This document shows positions 44,538 to 53,665 of a stretch of 64,000 nucleotides of DNA, piece by piece. The notes under the pieces are model-generated. The model was not told where the DNA came from. It was given only the letters and a program-made list of their open reading frames with translations, and did no database searches. This DNA comes from Chryseobacterium ginsenosidimutans (lineage in GTDB: Bacteria > Bacteroidota > Bacteroidia > Flavobacteriales > Weeksellaceae), in NCBI RefSeq assembly GCF_030823405.1, contig NZ_JAUSXC010000001.1, forward strand, positions 2,835,001 to 2,899,000, read 5' to 3'. Position 1 is the stretch's first letter, and the number at the start of each line of letters is the position of its first letter. The position numbers and the translations under genes are program-made.

Positions 44538-47003
44538 TTATTTTATTACAACTTTAATATTTTTTCCTGAGTAAGAAACTGTCTTCTGCTGACCATCCGG
44601 AAGAATTATGGTAAAATTTCTCTTATCAATCATTCCCATATATTTTCCTTTTCGGGTGTCAATAGTTAACATTTGGGATTTGTCATTCCAATGCATTGGT
44701 ATTTCGGTATAGTCGCCTTTTTCGTAGTTGTAATTGTCAAATTCATCTTCATATAAGACGAAATCTGCATCTGAACCCGGATAAACTTTAATAGTAAGAT
44801 TATCCCATTTTTTCTCTGTCGCATATTGAACATCCGGACCGAAAGGAATGATGCTTCCCCCTTTTACATATAATGGAATACTTTGAATATTGACTGTTTT
44901 CTCGATTTCCTGTCCGCCGTTGTACTTTGTATTGGTCCAGAAGTCGTACCATATAGAACCGGACGGAAGATAGACTTTGACGGTTTTATTTTGTGTGAAA
45001 TCTACATCCGTAGCAGAAGCTCCTTTTTGAGTTTCCTCTTTTTTATCCCAACCGGTTTGTTCGTTGGTTTTCACTATTTTTTCAGGGGTGTATTGCGCAT
45101 TCAGTATAGGAGCGACCAGGAAGGATTTCCCAAACATATATTCATTATTGATGTCCCAGACTGTTTTATCTTCTGCAAAATCCATCGCCAATGCTCTCAT
45201 AAAACTCGACTGGTTTTTGGAAACATCCCTGGAAACTGAATAAATATAGGGTAACAAACTGTATCTTAATCTGATGAATTTCTCAACAGCATCATAAACC
45301 ACCTCTCCTTTTTTTCCGAACTGGTAAATCTCTCTAGGCACATCGGCTCCGTGCGAACGCATCATCGGCGTGAAGGTTCCGTATTGTAACCAACGGACAT
45401 ACAGTTCCTGAAACATCGGATTTTTTGAACCTGAACTATCAGTCCAACCCTTTTTATAGGCTCCAGCAAAGAATCCGCCGATGTCCGAATTGAAATTAGG
45501 GTTTCCTGTCAGAGTAAAATTAAGACCAGCCGGAACCTGATTGCGTAAAGATTCCCAGGAAGAATTGACGTCGCCCGACCAAGTATTTGCACCATAACGT
45601 TGTTGACCCGCAAATGCAGACCTTGTCAAAATAAAAACTCTTTTATCACTCATCGTTGCACGTTGATGGTCATAAACACCGCCAACAGTCATCAACGGAT
45701 AGGCATTTCTAACTTTTCGGAAAGAACCTAAATATGTTTTTGTGTCTAAATCTTCCGGTTTTTGGCTGAGATGGTCGGGCTCCGTAGAATCCATCCACCA
45801 AGTATCTACGCCAAGACTGAAAACGCCTTTGTTCAGATATTTCCAGTAAATATCCCTGGCTTCGGGATTGTAGGCATCGTAAACACGTACTCCGGAAGGA
45901 TAATTCATATCGGGAGGCCAAACTTCCCTGCCCGATTCCGGCCACGTTCCAAAATTGAAAAGCATTCCTTTTTTGTCCATTTCACGATATTGATTCGTCA
46001 TCGGTCCGAATGATGACCAGATGGAAACAGAAAGATGCGCATTCATCCCGTGGATGTCATTAATCATTTTTTTGGCATCAGGAAAATCGGGACTGATAAA
46101 ATCCATCGCATTCCACTGATAATTGTTTCCCCAATATTGCCAATCCTGAATGATTCCGTCCAAAGGAACTTTAAGATCACGGTATTTTTTAACCACATCT
46201 ACAATTTCATTCTGACTTTTATAACGTTCTTTACTTTGCCAAAAGCCGTAAGTCCATAGCGGGAACATCGGGACATTTCCGGTAAGTTCACGCATTGAAG
46301 CAACTACTCCGTCAGCATTTCCGCCGTACATAAAATAATAATCCACACCTTCTCCTACTTCAGAAGAAAATGATGTTTTCTGAGCATTATCGGTAAATTG
46401 AGTCGGAGAATAATTGTCCCAAAAAATGCCGTAACCTTTCACAGACTGGAAGAAAGGCACAAAATCCCAGGTATTATTCTGAACCATTCTGATGTCTTGA
46501 TTCCGTTGGGATAATTTTCCATTTTGAAGGATTCCCAAACCATAAATCGGTTCTTCTTTTTCTAACTTAAAAGATTGGGTAACAGAATAAGTGGAATTTC
46601 CGGCATCATTAAAAGGTTTAAAATCACTTCCGTTTTCCTTCAGAAGTTCTTTTCCGGATGTTGTAGTGTAATCTATTTCGCCGTTTTTCGTATTGATGGA
46701 AAGTTGTAAATTATTAGTTTTTAATAATAAAATGTCTTTATTTTCTGTAACAGAGAATTTTGTTTTTTGTTCCTGTTTGATAACGGACAGACTGTTTTTT
46801 ACAAACTGTTTTCCCGCAGGATATTTGATGATCCGTACCGTGTGAGGTCCGTAAAATTTCACTTCCACATTCATATCAGCTGTAGAAAAGCTCAATCCTA
46901 CATCTGTCTTTTTGTGCGACTGTGCATTGGCGTTCTGCTCTATTCCTGATATTACCACAATGGTGATAATTAAAGCTTTTATGTTTATTTTTTTGAAATT
47001 CAT
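44538..47003 (-). CDS. GH31 alpha-glycosidase, probable alpha-xylosidase
   Basis: An 821-residue secreted protein (signal MNFKKINIKALIITIVVISGIEQNANAQ). A GH31 N-terminal beta-sandwich (GLGILQNGKLSQRN) leads to the barrel with VPLDGIIQDWQYWG, HLSVSIWSSFGP and the nucleophile Asp in VDTWWMDSTEPDH. FILTRSAFAGQQRYGANTWSGDV and GGFFAGAYKKGW complete the signature. WQYWG and STEPD resemble alpha-xylosidases more than alpha-glucosidases. The ATG at 47003 starts the signal peptide; an upstream alternative start at 47042 is rejected. It could remove alpha-xylose from xyloglucan or xylan-derived oligosaccharides. Confidence 0.9.
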   Translation of the reverse strand: MNFKKINIKALIITIVVISGIEQNANAQSHKKTDVGLSFSTADMNVEVKFYGPHTVRIIKYPAGKQFVKNSLSVIKQEQKTKFSVTENKDILLLKTNNLQLSINTKNGEIDYTTTSGKELLKENGSDFKPFNDAGNSTYSVTQSFKLEKEEPIYGLGILQNGKLSQRNQDIRMVQNNTWDFVPFFQSVKGYGIFWDNYSPTQFTDNAQKTSFSSEVGEGVDYYFMYGGNADGVVASMRELTGNVPMFPLWTYGFWQSKERYKSQNEIVDVVKKYRDLKVPLDGIIQDWQYWGNNYQWNAMDFISPDFPDAKKMINDIHGMNAHLSVSIWSSFGPMTNQYREMDKKGMLFNFGTWPESGREVWPPDMNYPSGVRVYDAYNPEARDIYWKYLNKGVFSLGVDTWWMDSTEPDHLSQKPEDLDTKTYLGSFRKVRNAYPLMTVGGVYDHQRATMSDKRVFILTRSAFAGQQRYGANTWSGDVNSSWESLRNQVPAGLNFTLTGNPNFNSDIGGFFAGAYKKGWTDSSGSKNPMFQELYVRWLQYGTFTPMMRSHGADVPREIYQFGKKGEVVYDAVEKFIRLRYSLLPYIYSVSRDVSKNQSSFMRALAMDFAEDKTVWDINNEYMFGKSFLVAPILNAQYTPEKIVKTNEQTGWDKKEETQKGASATDVDFTQNKTVKVYLPSGSIWYDFWTNTKYNGGQEIEKTVNIQSIPLYVKGGSIIPFGPDVQYATEKKWDNLTIKVYPGSDADFVLYEDEFDNYNYEKGDYTEIPMHWNDKSQMLTIDTRKGKYMGMIDKRNFTIILPDGQQKTVSYSGKNIKVVIK

Positions 47004-47052
47004 ATTTTGTGATTGTGGATTTAAATTAAAGTTTACAGACAAACATTACAGC

Positions 47053-47956
<904 letters not shown>

Positions 47957-48007
47957 TAATTTAGACAAAAAAATAATATCTGTCAGAATTATTTTAATTT
48001 AAGTTAT

Positions 48008-49627
48008 TTATTTTATGGCTGAAGAATCTGTAACTCTAAAAAAGTCTACATCTACAAAACCTCCTTCACTTTTCGTTGTATAATTAAAAACTGCAAATTT
48101 AGATCCCATAAATAATCTTCTGTAATCAAAAATGAGTTTGTAATCTTTTGCCATTTCTGTCCAGTTTTTCTGGTCGGTACTGTAAGAGAAATCTGCCAAA
48201 TCTTTTCCAAGGTTAAAATCGGCTTCAATGCGAAGGAAAATCGTATCCGAATTCAAAAGAATACGCTTCTTTTCTTCTTTTTTCACTCCTAAGATAGCTT
48301 TCGTTTTACTATCAAGACTTACTTCATTCGTAGAAAACGTGATGAATTTTTGATTTCCCTCTTTTACGATTGCTAATAACCCCGAATCTCCATTAAAAGC
48401 GCTAAATCCTGCAACATCACCGTCTTTCATTCCTTTCAAATCGAAGGCAACAACAGCACTTGATTTCGGGCCGGTCATTCTTTGTGTTAATGTATTCGGA
48501 GCAGCGTAGATATTATCTACTATACGAATCGTTTTCAGTCTCATAAATCCTTTTCTTTCGGATAAAGACCAAGCTTCATTCACAGGATTATGGTTCCATT
48601 GCCATTGAATTTTTAATTTTTTATCTGAAAATTCGTCACTTTCTACGATATTATTTTTCGTTTTAAACGGCGGAAGCGGAACTTCACCATTCAAAGGAAC
48701 TTTTCCGTTATCTCCCAAAACCGGCCAGTCATTTTCCCATTTTACAGGAATCAAAATCGGGACACGCCCTACTCCGCCTCTGTCCTGAAAAATCAGTGAA
48801 TACCAATTGTCGTTTTTATCATCAATCAAAGCACCTTGTCCTGCATAAGAAAATCCAAGAAAATTGTCTTCCAAAATCACTTTCTTTTCGTAAGGTCCAG
48901 TCACTTTCTCAGCCCTGTAAACTTCCTGACGGCGATTTCCACCCCTTGGCCAGGAAATCATCATCATATAATATTTTCCGTTTCTTTTAATGATTTGATT
49001 GCCTTCCAGAAGTCCGGTTTCCGAAGAATCTTTCTCAAAAACCACAGTTCCTTCAGGATTTCCGATCACTTCTTTAAAATCAGGACTTAGTTCAAAAACT
49101 TTGTTTGACGTGAAGACATAAACCCTGTCGTCATCATCAAAGAGCAACGAAGCATCGTGAAAATGTCTTGTTCTGGTAATCAGTTTCCAATTGCCTTTCT
49201 CGGGATTGTCCGTTACATAGAAATAGGATTTGAAAGGCTCGTCATTTGGAGAAAACAAAACGTAATATTTTCCTTTGTGAAAACGGATGGATGATGCCCA
49301 TTGCCCACGACCGTAAACTGTTCCGTTAAGCAAATCATATTTAGAATTGTCATTCAGTGTATTGAAAACATAGCTCGCCATTTCCCAATGCACCAAGTCT
49401 TTGGAATGCATGACCGGAGCGCCAGGCATCAGATGCATTGTAGTACTGATCAGGTAAAAATCATCACCGTTTCTGGTTACTGACAAATCCGGTGCATCTG
49501 CCCAAATGACAGGATTGGTGAATGCTGTCGTCTGCTGTTTCTTAGCAGGATTTACCTGAGCTGAAAGGAGATTCAACCCGATAAATCCGTATAAAGAAAC
49601 TATATAAAATGATTTATTAATTTTCAA
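48008..49627 (-). CDS. GH43 (subfamily 12-like) with C-terminal beta-sandwich; TTG start
   Basis: A 539-residue secreted enzyme. Catalytic acids: Asp in WADAPDLSVTRNGDDFYLIS, Asp in FHDASLLFDDDDRVYVF and Glu in GLLEGNQIIKRNGKYYMMM. The C-terminal ~190 residues (PVNEAWSLSERKGFMRL and FSYSTDQKNWTEM) are the concanavalin-like domain of large GH43 xylosidases and arabinofuranosidases. The start codon is TTG (49627): the signal peptide MKINKSFYIVSLYGFIGLNLLSAQ begins exactly there and no ATG precedes the catalytic domain. Three bases separate it from the gene upstream. Confidence 0.9.
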   Translation of the reverse strand: MKINKSFYIVSLYGFIGLNLLSAQVNPAKKQQTTAFTNPVIWADAPDLSVTRNGDDFYLISTTMHLMPGAPVMHSKDLVHWEMASYVFNTLNDNSKYDLLNGTVYGRGQWASSIRFHKGKYYVLFSPNDEPFKSYFYVTDNPEKGNWKLITRTRHFHDASLLFDDDDRVYVFTSNKVFELSPDFKEVIGNPEGTVVFEKDSSETGLLEGNQIIKRNGKYYMMMISWPRGGNRRQEVYRAEKVTGPYEKKVILEDNFLGFSYAGQGALIDDKNDNWYSLIFQDRGGVGRVPILIPVKWENDWPVLGDNGKVPLNGEVPLPPFKTKNNIVESDEFSDKKLKIQWQWNHNPVNEAWSLSERKGFMRLKTIRIVDNIYAAPNTLTQRMTGPKSSAVVAFDLKGMKDGDVAGFSAFNGDSGLLAIVKEGNQKFITFSTNEVSLDSKTKAILGVKKEEKKRILLNSDTIFLRIEADFNLGKDLADFSYSTDQKNWTEMAKDYKLIFDYRRLFMGSKFAVFNYTTKSEGGFVDVDFFRVTDSSAIK

Positions 49628-49630
49628 AAC

Positions 49631-51331
49631 TTAAGGTTTAATATCATTAGACGATGTGCTGTACAAACCAATTAAACTTCCTGTGAAACCTCCTGCAACA
49701 TCGGTAGAAAGAATATCTCCGGAAACCGGACCGCCAAGATTTTTGTAGGTTTTTCCATCCAAAGAATAATTAAAATTAAGGTCATCTTTTTCGCCAACAA
49801 CCTGTAATTTAATCGTTTTTGAAAGTGCGATTTTTTCGCTGGCAATCAGTTTTGATTCTCCTTTTTCGGTTCTCTCTAAAACAATGTAAAAATCTTTATC
49901 CTTTTTCGTAATTCCGAAAACGTAATTGAATCGTTCACTTTGGTAACAAGTAATTCCGGCTAATTCTTTTTCAGATTTTGGTTTGAAATCCAGTGTTACG
50001 GAAGTTTCAAAATCCTCGTGCTGTAGTCTGTGAAATAATGCCGAAACCGGAGCCAACGCTTTGATATTCGTTTCCATAGAATTCACTTTTACACCATTTT
50101 TCGTAGCCGTGATGAAGTTTTCACGAGGTCCACGCATTGCAATCCATCGGTAATCCAGGTTTTTATCTGTCAGTTTATCGTTGTAAGTGAAGTTTCCATT
50201 CGGGAAAAATCCGTTTTGTCCGGTTTGATTTTTCACACCTTCCGGTAATTTTAATTTTGGTTTCATCGGAACTAAACCGTTTTCAAAAACAGGATACTTT
50301 CCGCTCCAATCTACGGGAAGAATAAAAGTTTCTCTTCCGTGGTTCACACGTCCTTTTTCGTTGGGACGAATCGCCAAAAATACTCCGAAATATTTCCCAT
50401 CTGGAGTTTCCACCAAATCGGCGTGACCTGCCCAATCCACTTTATCTTTTCTGTCTTTCGGGAAATAACGCTGAGTTAAAATAGGATTATTCTGTGCAGG
50501 AACAAATGGACCTTTCGGAGAATCTGACATAAAAACAACTTCGCTGTGATTACCGCCTGTTCCGCCTTCTGCACACATCAGAAAATATTTTCCGTTTTTT
50601 TTATATAAGTGCGGACCTTCTATCCAGATTGGCTTTTGGGAAAGATCAACACCTCCATTCACAATAATTTTATCTGAACCCGCAACAATCTGGTCTTTTT
50701 CCAAATCATAATCCCAGATTTTGATGACACGATGGCCATTGTACTGCTCTGTTCCTTTTGGGGGTGCATCATTGTGGACGATGTATGCTTTCCCATTATC
50801 ATCGAAGAAAATTGAAGGATCGATGCCGTCAAAATTCAGCTTTTGTACTTCGCTCCAGCCTTTTGCAGGGTCTTTCGTTTTCACGACCATATTTCCGATT
50901 CCACCAGCAATCTGCGTGGTAATCATATAAAAGGTATCGTTGAATTTGTTGTATTTGATATCCGGTGCATAGATTCCCTGAGAAACACCACCTTTTTCTA
51001 CTTTAAGCTGAGAAGGCCTGTCCAGAACGTGACCAACCTGTTTCCAGTTGACCAAATCTTTAGAAGTAAAAATCGGAACGCCCGGAAACATTGAAAATGA
51101 AGAATTTACAAGATAGTAATCGTCTCCTTTTCTGGTAATACTGGGATCGGGATAACAACCCTGAAGAATCGGAGAATAAAACTCGTTCTCTTTCAGTGGA
51201 TTGTCTGTATATATTTTATCATTTCCGCGGTAGGAAAAGTCTGAAAAAGTCTGTGCTGAAATGCCGGAAAAAGATAATAGGGCAACAGCAGCCATCAACG
51301 TTGTTTTCTTTTTTAAAAATATCTGATTCAT
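49631..51331 (-). CDS. GH43 (subfamily 10-like) with C-terminal beta-sandwich
   Basis: A 566-residue secreted glycosidase (signal MNQIFLKKKTTLMAAVALLSFSGISAQ). Acids: Asp in QGCYPDPSITRKGDDYYLVNS, Asp in GIDPSIFFDDNGKAYI and Glu in IEGPHLYKKNGKYFLM. The ~190-residue C-terminal domain includes NFNYSLDGKTYKNL, as in large beta-xylosidases. I use the ATG at 51331 and not the upstream TTG at 51346. First gene of the long run of secreted enzymes down to GH30. The upstream gap (51332-51503) has a terminator for the SDR gene and no clear -7 box. Confidence 0.9.
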   Translation of the reverse strand: MNQIFLKKKTTLMAAVALLSFSGISAQTFSDFSYRGNDKIYTDNPLKENEFYSPILQGCYPDPSITRKGDDYYLVNSSFSMFPGVPIFTSKDLVNWKQVGHVLDRPSQLKVEKGGVSQGIYAPDIKYNKFNDTFYMITTQIAGGIGNMVVKTKDPAKGWSEVQKLNFDGIDPSIFFDDNGKAYIVHNDAPPKGTEQYNGHRVIKIWDYDLEKDQIVAGSDKIIVNGGVDLSQKPIWIEGPHLYKKNGKYFLMCAEGGTGGNHSEVVFMSDSPKGPFVPAQNNPILTQRYFPKDRKDKVDWAGHADLVETPDGKYFGVFLAIRPNEKGRVNHGRETFILPVDWSGKYPVFENGLVPMKPKLKLPEGVKNQTGQNGFFPNGNFTYNDKLTDKNLDYRWIAMRGPRENFITATKNGVKVNSMETNIKALAPVSALFHRLQHEDFETSVTLDFKPKSEKELAGITCYQSERFNYVFGITKKDKDFYIVLERTEKGESKLIASEKIALSKTIKLQVVGEKDDLNFNYSLDGKTYKNLGGPVSGDILSTDVAGGFTGSLIGLYSTSSNDIKP

Positions 51332-51435
51332 TGTTGTCGGATTCAATTATTATGTTTTTTTAGCTTATTTTTTAACTTTAATATATGTTTCTGCTTCCGT
51401 ATAAAATATTAATGAATATTTCATTTAAAAAGTCT

Positions 51436-51474
51436 TAAAAACAAGACCTTAAATGGATAATTATTAAGGTCTTG
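51436..51474 (-). terminator. Terminator after the SDR gene
   Basis: An 11-bp perfect stem (51442-51452 with 51464-51474; arm CAAGACCTTAA), with an 11-base loop and a following T-run on the minus strand. It ends the xylR-xylBA-susCD-uxuA-SDR unit. Confidence 0.88.
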
Positions 51475-51503
51475 CGACTATATGAAGAAAATAACATTAA
51501 TCT

Positions 51504-52319
51504 TTAAACTCCACTGAAAGCACTAAAACCACCATCAATAGGAAGTAAAGCCCCAGTAATAAAACTTGCAGCCTCTGAACATAAAAATTGGACTGCGCCA
51601 TTGAGTTCATCAGCATTTCCGAAACGTCCCATTGGTGTTTTAGCAATTACTTTTTTGCTTCTGTCGGTCAATGAACCATCCGGATTCAATAAAATTGCAC
51701 GGTTTTGGTCGCCAATGAAAAATCCCGGAGCAATAGCATTAACACGAATTTTATCGCCAAATTTTAATGCTACATCTGAAGCCAGCCATTGGGTAAAATT
51801 GGTAATTGCGGATTTGGCTGCAGAGTATCCTGCCACCCTTGTAATCGCCGAATAAACCGCCATTGATGAAATATTCACAATACTTCCGCTTCCCTGCTGT
51901 GCCATCACTTTTCCGAAAACATAGCTTGGATAAACAGTTCCGTTGATATTTAGATCTGTTACTTCGTTCCAGGCTTCCATTTTCAGGTCGAAAAAAGATT
52001 GGTCAGGGGATTGTGTTGCGGAAGGAATATTTCCTCCAGCAATATTTAATAAAATATCAATCTTACCGTATTTTTCCAAAATGATTTTTGAAGCAGTTTC
52101 AAGACTTTCGATGTTCATTACGTTAGCTTCTACAGCGATTGCATCACCGCCAAGATCTGTCAGTTCTTTTACCCTTGCATCTAACGTTTGTTGATTTCTT
52201 CCCAATGCAACAACTTTGGCTCCGGCTTCGATGAAACTTTTAGCCAAACTTCCGCCTAAAACTCCTGAAGCACCTGTAATGACGGCTACTTTATCTTTTA
52301 TGCTGAATATTTCGTTCAT
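51504..52319 (-). CDS. uxuB: SDR oxidoreductase, probable fructuronate reductase (mannonate oxidoreductase)
   Basis: A 271-residue short-chain dehydrogenase: NAD(P) motif TGASGVLGGSLAKSF, NIAGGNIPS, catalytic Ser in IVNISSMAVYS and YSAAKSA with the catalytic Tyr/Lys, and PLAxxDGGFS-like end (LLPIDGGFSAFSGV). SDR-type UxuB proteins next to uxuA reduce D-fructuronate to D-mannonate. Position after uxuA in the same operon supports this, but the symbol is by context. A family-B repeat lies between it and uxuA. Confidence 0.82.
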   Translation of the reverse strand: MNEIFSIKDKVAVITGASGVLGGSLAKSFIEAGAKVVALGRNQQTLDARVKELTDLGGDAIAVEANVMNIESLETASKIILEKYGKIDILLNIAGGNIPSATQSPDQSFFDLKMEAWNEVTDLNINGTVYPSYVFGKVMAQQGSGSIVNISSMAVYSAITRVAGYSAAKSAITNFTQWLASDVALKFGDKIRVNAIAPGFFIGDQNRAILLNPDGSLTDRSKKVIAKTPMGRFGNADELNGAVQFLCSEAASFITGALLPIDGGFSAFSGV

Positions 52320-52348
52320 TATTGTATAATTGATAAATGGATTGATAA

Positions 52349-52397
52349 TTCCACAGGTTGTACCTGCAGCTATTGTTGTTGAACCCTTCGGGTTCCT
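52349..52397 (+). repeat. Dispersed repeat, family B, copy 2
   Basis: It runs from TTCCACAGGTTGTACCTGCAG to GAACCCTTCGGGTTCCT: hairpins CAGGT/ACCTG and GAACCC/GGGTTC with an AT-rich link. Same layout as 35895-35939. It fills the uxuA-SDR gap. Confidence 0.7.
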
Positions 52398-52401
52398 TAT
52401 G

Positions 52402-53577
52402 TTATTGTTTTGACATTTCGTTTTGTACGGCAGCCATTACCCCTTCAATCTGTCCCAAAGCGAACATTCTTCCTAAAAATGAATAGCCTGGATTGTAGCC
52501 TTTATCAATATCATCAGTCAAAAGTCTGCCGTGATCAACACGCATTGGCAAATCAGGATTTTCTTTTTCAAATATTCTGATTACTTCAATCAGTTTTCCT
52601 CTTCCTCCCAAATGATGAGCTTCAATAAAATCTCCGTTTTCAAAGACATTAGTGCTTCTTAAGTGTACAAATTTAGTACGGTGAGCATATTTTTGCGCCA
52701 ATTTCGGAACATCATTCTGCAGACCTGCACTTAAAGAACCTGTACAGAATGTCAATCCGTTGTGAGAATTGTCAACAGCGTTTAAGAGCCAATCGATATC
52801 TTCTTCACAGGTAACAATTCTTGGCAAACCTAATAATGAAAAAGGAGGATCATCGGGATGTACACACATCTGAATATTCCATTTTTCGCAGACAGGCATT
52901 ATTTTTTCAAGGAAATATTTCATATTCTGACGGAGCTGGTTTTTATCAATTCCATCATATAATGACAATAAATTTTTGAATAACTGTACAGGATTTTTGT
53001 CTCCTTCTTTGATATTTCCATTTACAAATCCTTGCGTTTTAACGATAATTGAATCTATTAAAACATTATTATCTTCTTCCGTTAAAGTATTTTTTAATTG
53101 TTCTACTTTTTGAAGAATCTCTGAATTATAATCGTTTTCTGCACCTTGTCTTTGCAGAATATGAATTTCAAAATAAGCAAATTTGGCTTTATCAAAGTAT
53201 AATGATGACGAACCGTCTTCCCACTGATAATACAAATCTGTACGAGCCCAATCTAAAACCGGCATAAAGTTGTAACAAACCGTTGTAACGCCAGATTTGC
53301 CCAGATTTTCAAGACTCTGAATATAATTTTCTATTAATTGATCTCTGTTTTCCCCTCCATATTTTATTGCTTCACTTACTGCCAAACTTTCTACAACAGA
53401 CCAGCGAAGTCCGAAACTTTCGATATAATTTTTATAATCGTTAATTGCTTCCAATGACCAAACTTCTCCGTTGGGAATATCGTGAAGTGCAGAAACAATG
53501 CCTTCTACCCCAATCTGGCGAAGCATATCTAATTTTATTTTATCTTTTTTACCAAACCAACGCCATGTTTTTTCCAT
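52402..53577 (-). CDS. uxuA: Mannonate dehydratase
   Basis: A 391-residue TIM-barrel enzyme dehydrating D-mannonate to 2-keto-3-deoxygluconate. It shows MEKTWRWFGKKDKIKLDMLRQIG at the start, GVTTVCYNFMPVLDWARTD, IQMCVHPDDPPFSLLGLPRI, NGLTFCTGSLSAG, FVHLRSTN and MRVDHGRLL, all family hallmarks. I use the ATG at 53577; a TTG 18 bases upstream is the alternative. It handles glucuronate released by GH67/GH115 after isomerisation and reduction, but no uronate isomerase gene is in the window. Confidence 0.94.
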   Translation of the reverse strand: MEKTWRWFGKKDKIKLDMLRQIGVEGIVSALHDIPNGEVWSLEAINDYKNYIESFGLRWSVVESLAVSEAIKYGGENRDQLIENYIQSLENLGKSGVTTVCYNFMPVLDWARTDLYYQWEDGSSSLYFDKAKFAYFEIHILQRQGAENDYNSEILQKVEQLKNTLTEEDNNVLIDSIIVKTQGFVNGNIKEGDKNPVQLFKNLLSLYDGIDKNQLRQNMKYFLEKIMPVCEKWNIQMCVHPDDPPFSLLGLPRIVTCEEDIDWLLNAVDNSHNGLTFCTGSLSAGLQNDVPKLAQKYAHRTKFVHLRSTNVFENGDFIEAHHLGGRGKLIEVIRIFEKENPDLPMRVDHGRLLTDDIDKGYNPGYSFLGRMFALGQIEGVMAAVQNEMSKQ

Positions 53578-53595
53578 AGTCTTTAAAATTTTCAA

Positions 53596-53630
53596 TTAAA
53601 AAAACAAGGCAGATATTTTTAGGATCTGCC
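53596..53630 (-). terminator. Terminator/attenuator between susD and uxuA
   Basis: Stem GGCAGAT (53608-53614)/ATCTGCC (53624-53630), extended by flanking pairs, then a run of seven T on the minus strand. It lies inside the operon, 36 bases after susD, so it may lower expression of uxuA and the SDR relative to susCD. Confidence 0.75.
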
Positions 53631-53665
53631 CTGCCAACTATATATGAATGTGAAATTAACTCATC

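Noticed and set aside
47004..47042. N-terminal extension of GH31
   Set aside because: Would bury the signal peptide behind 13 polar residues; the ATG at 47003 is better.
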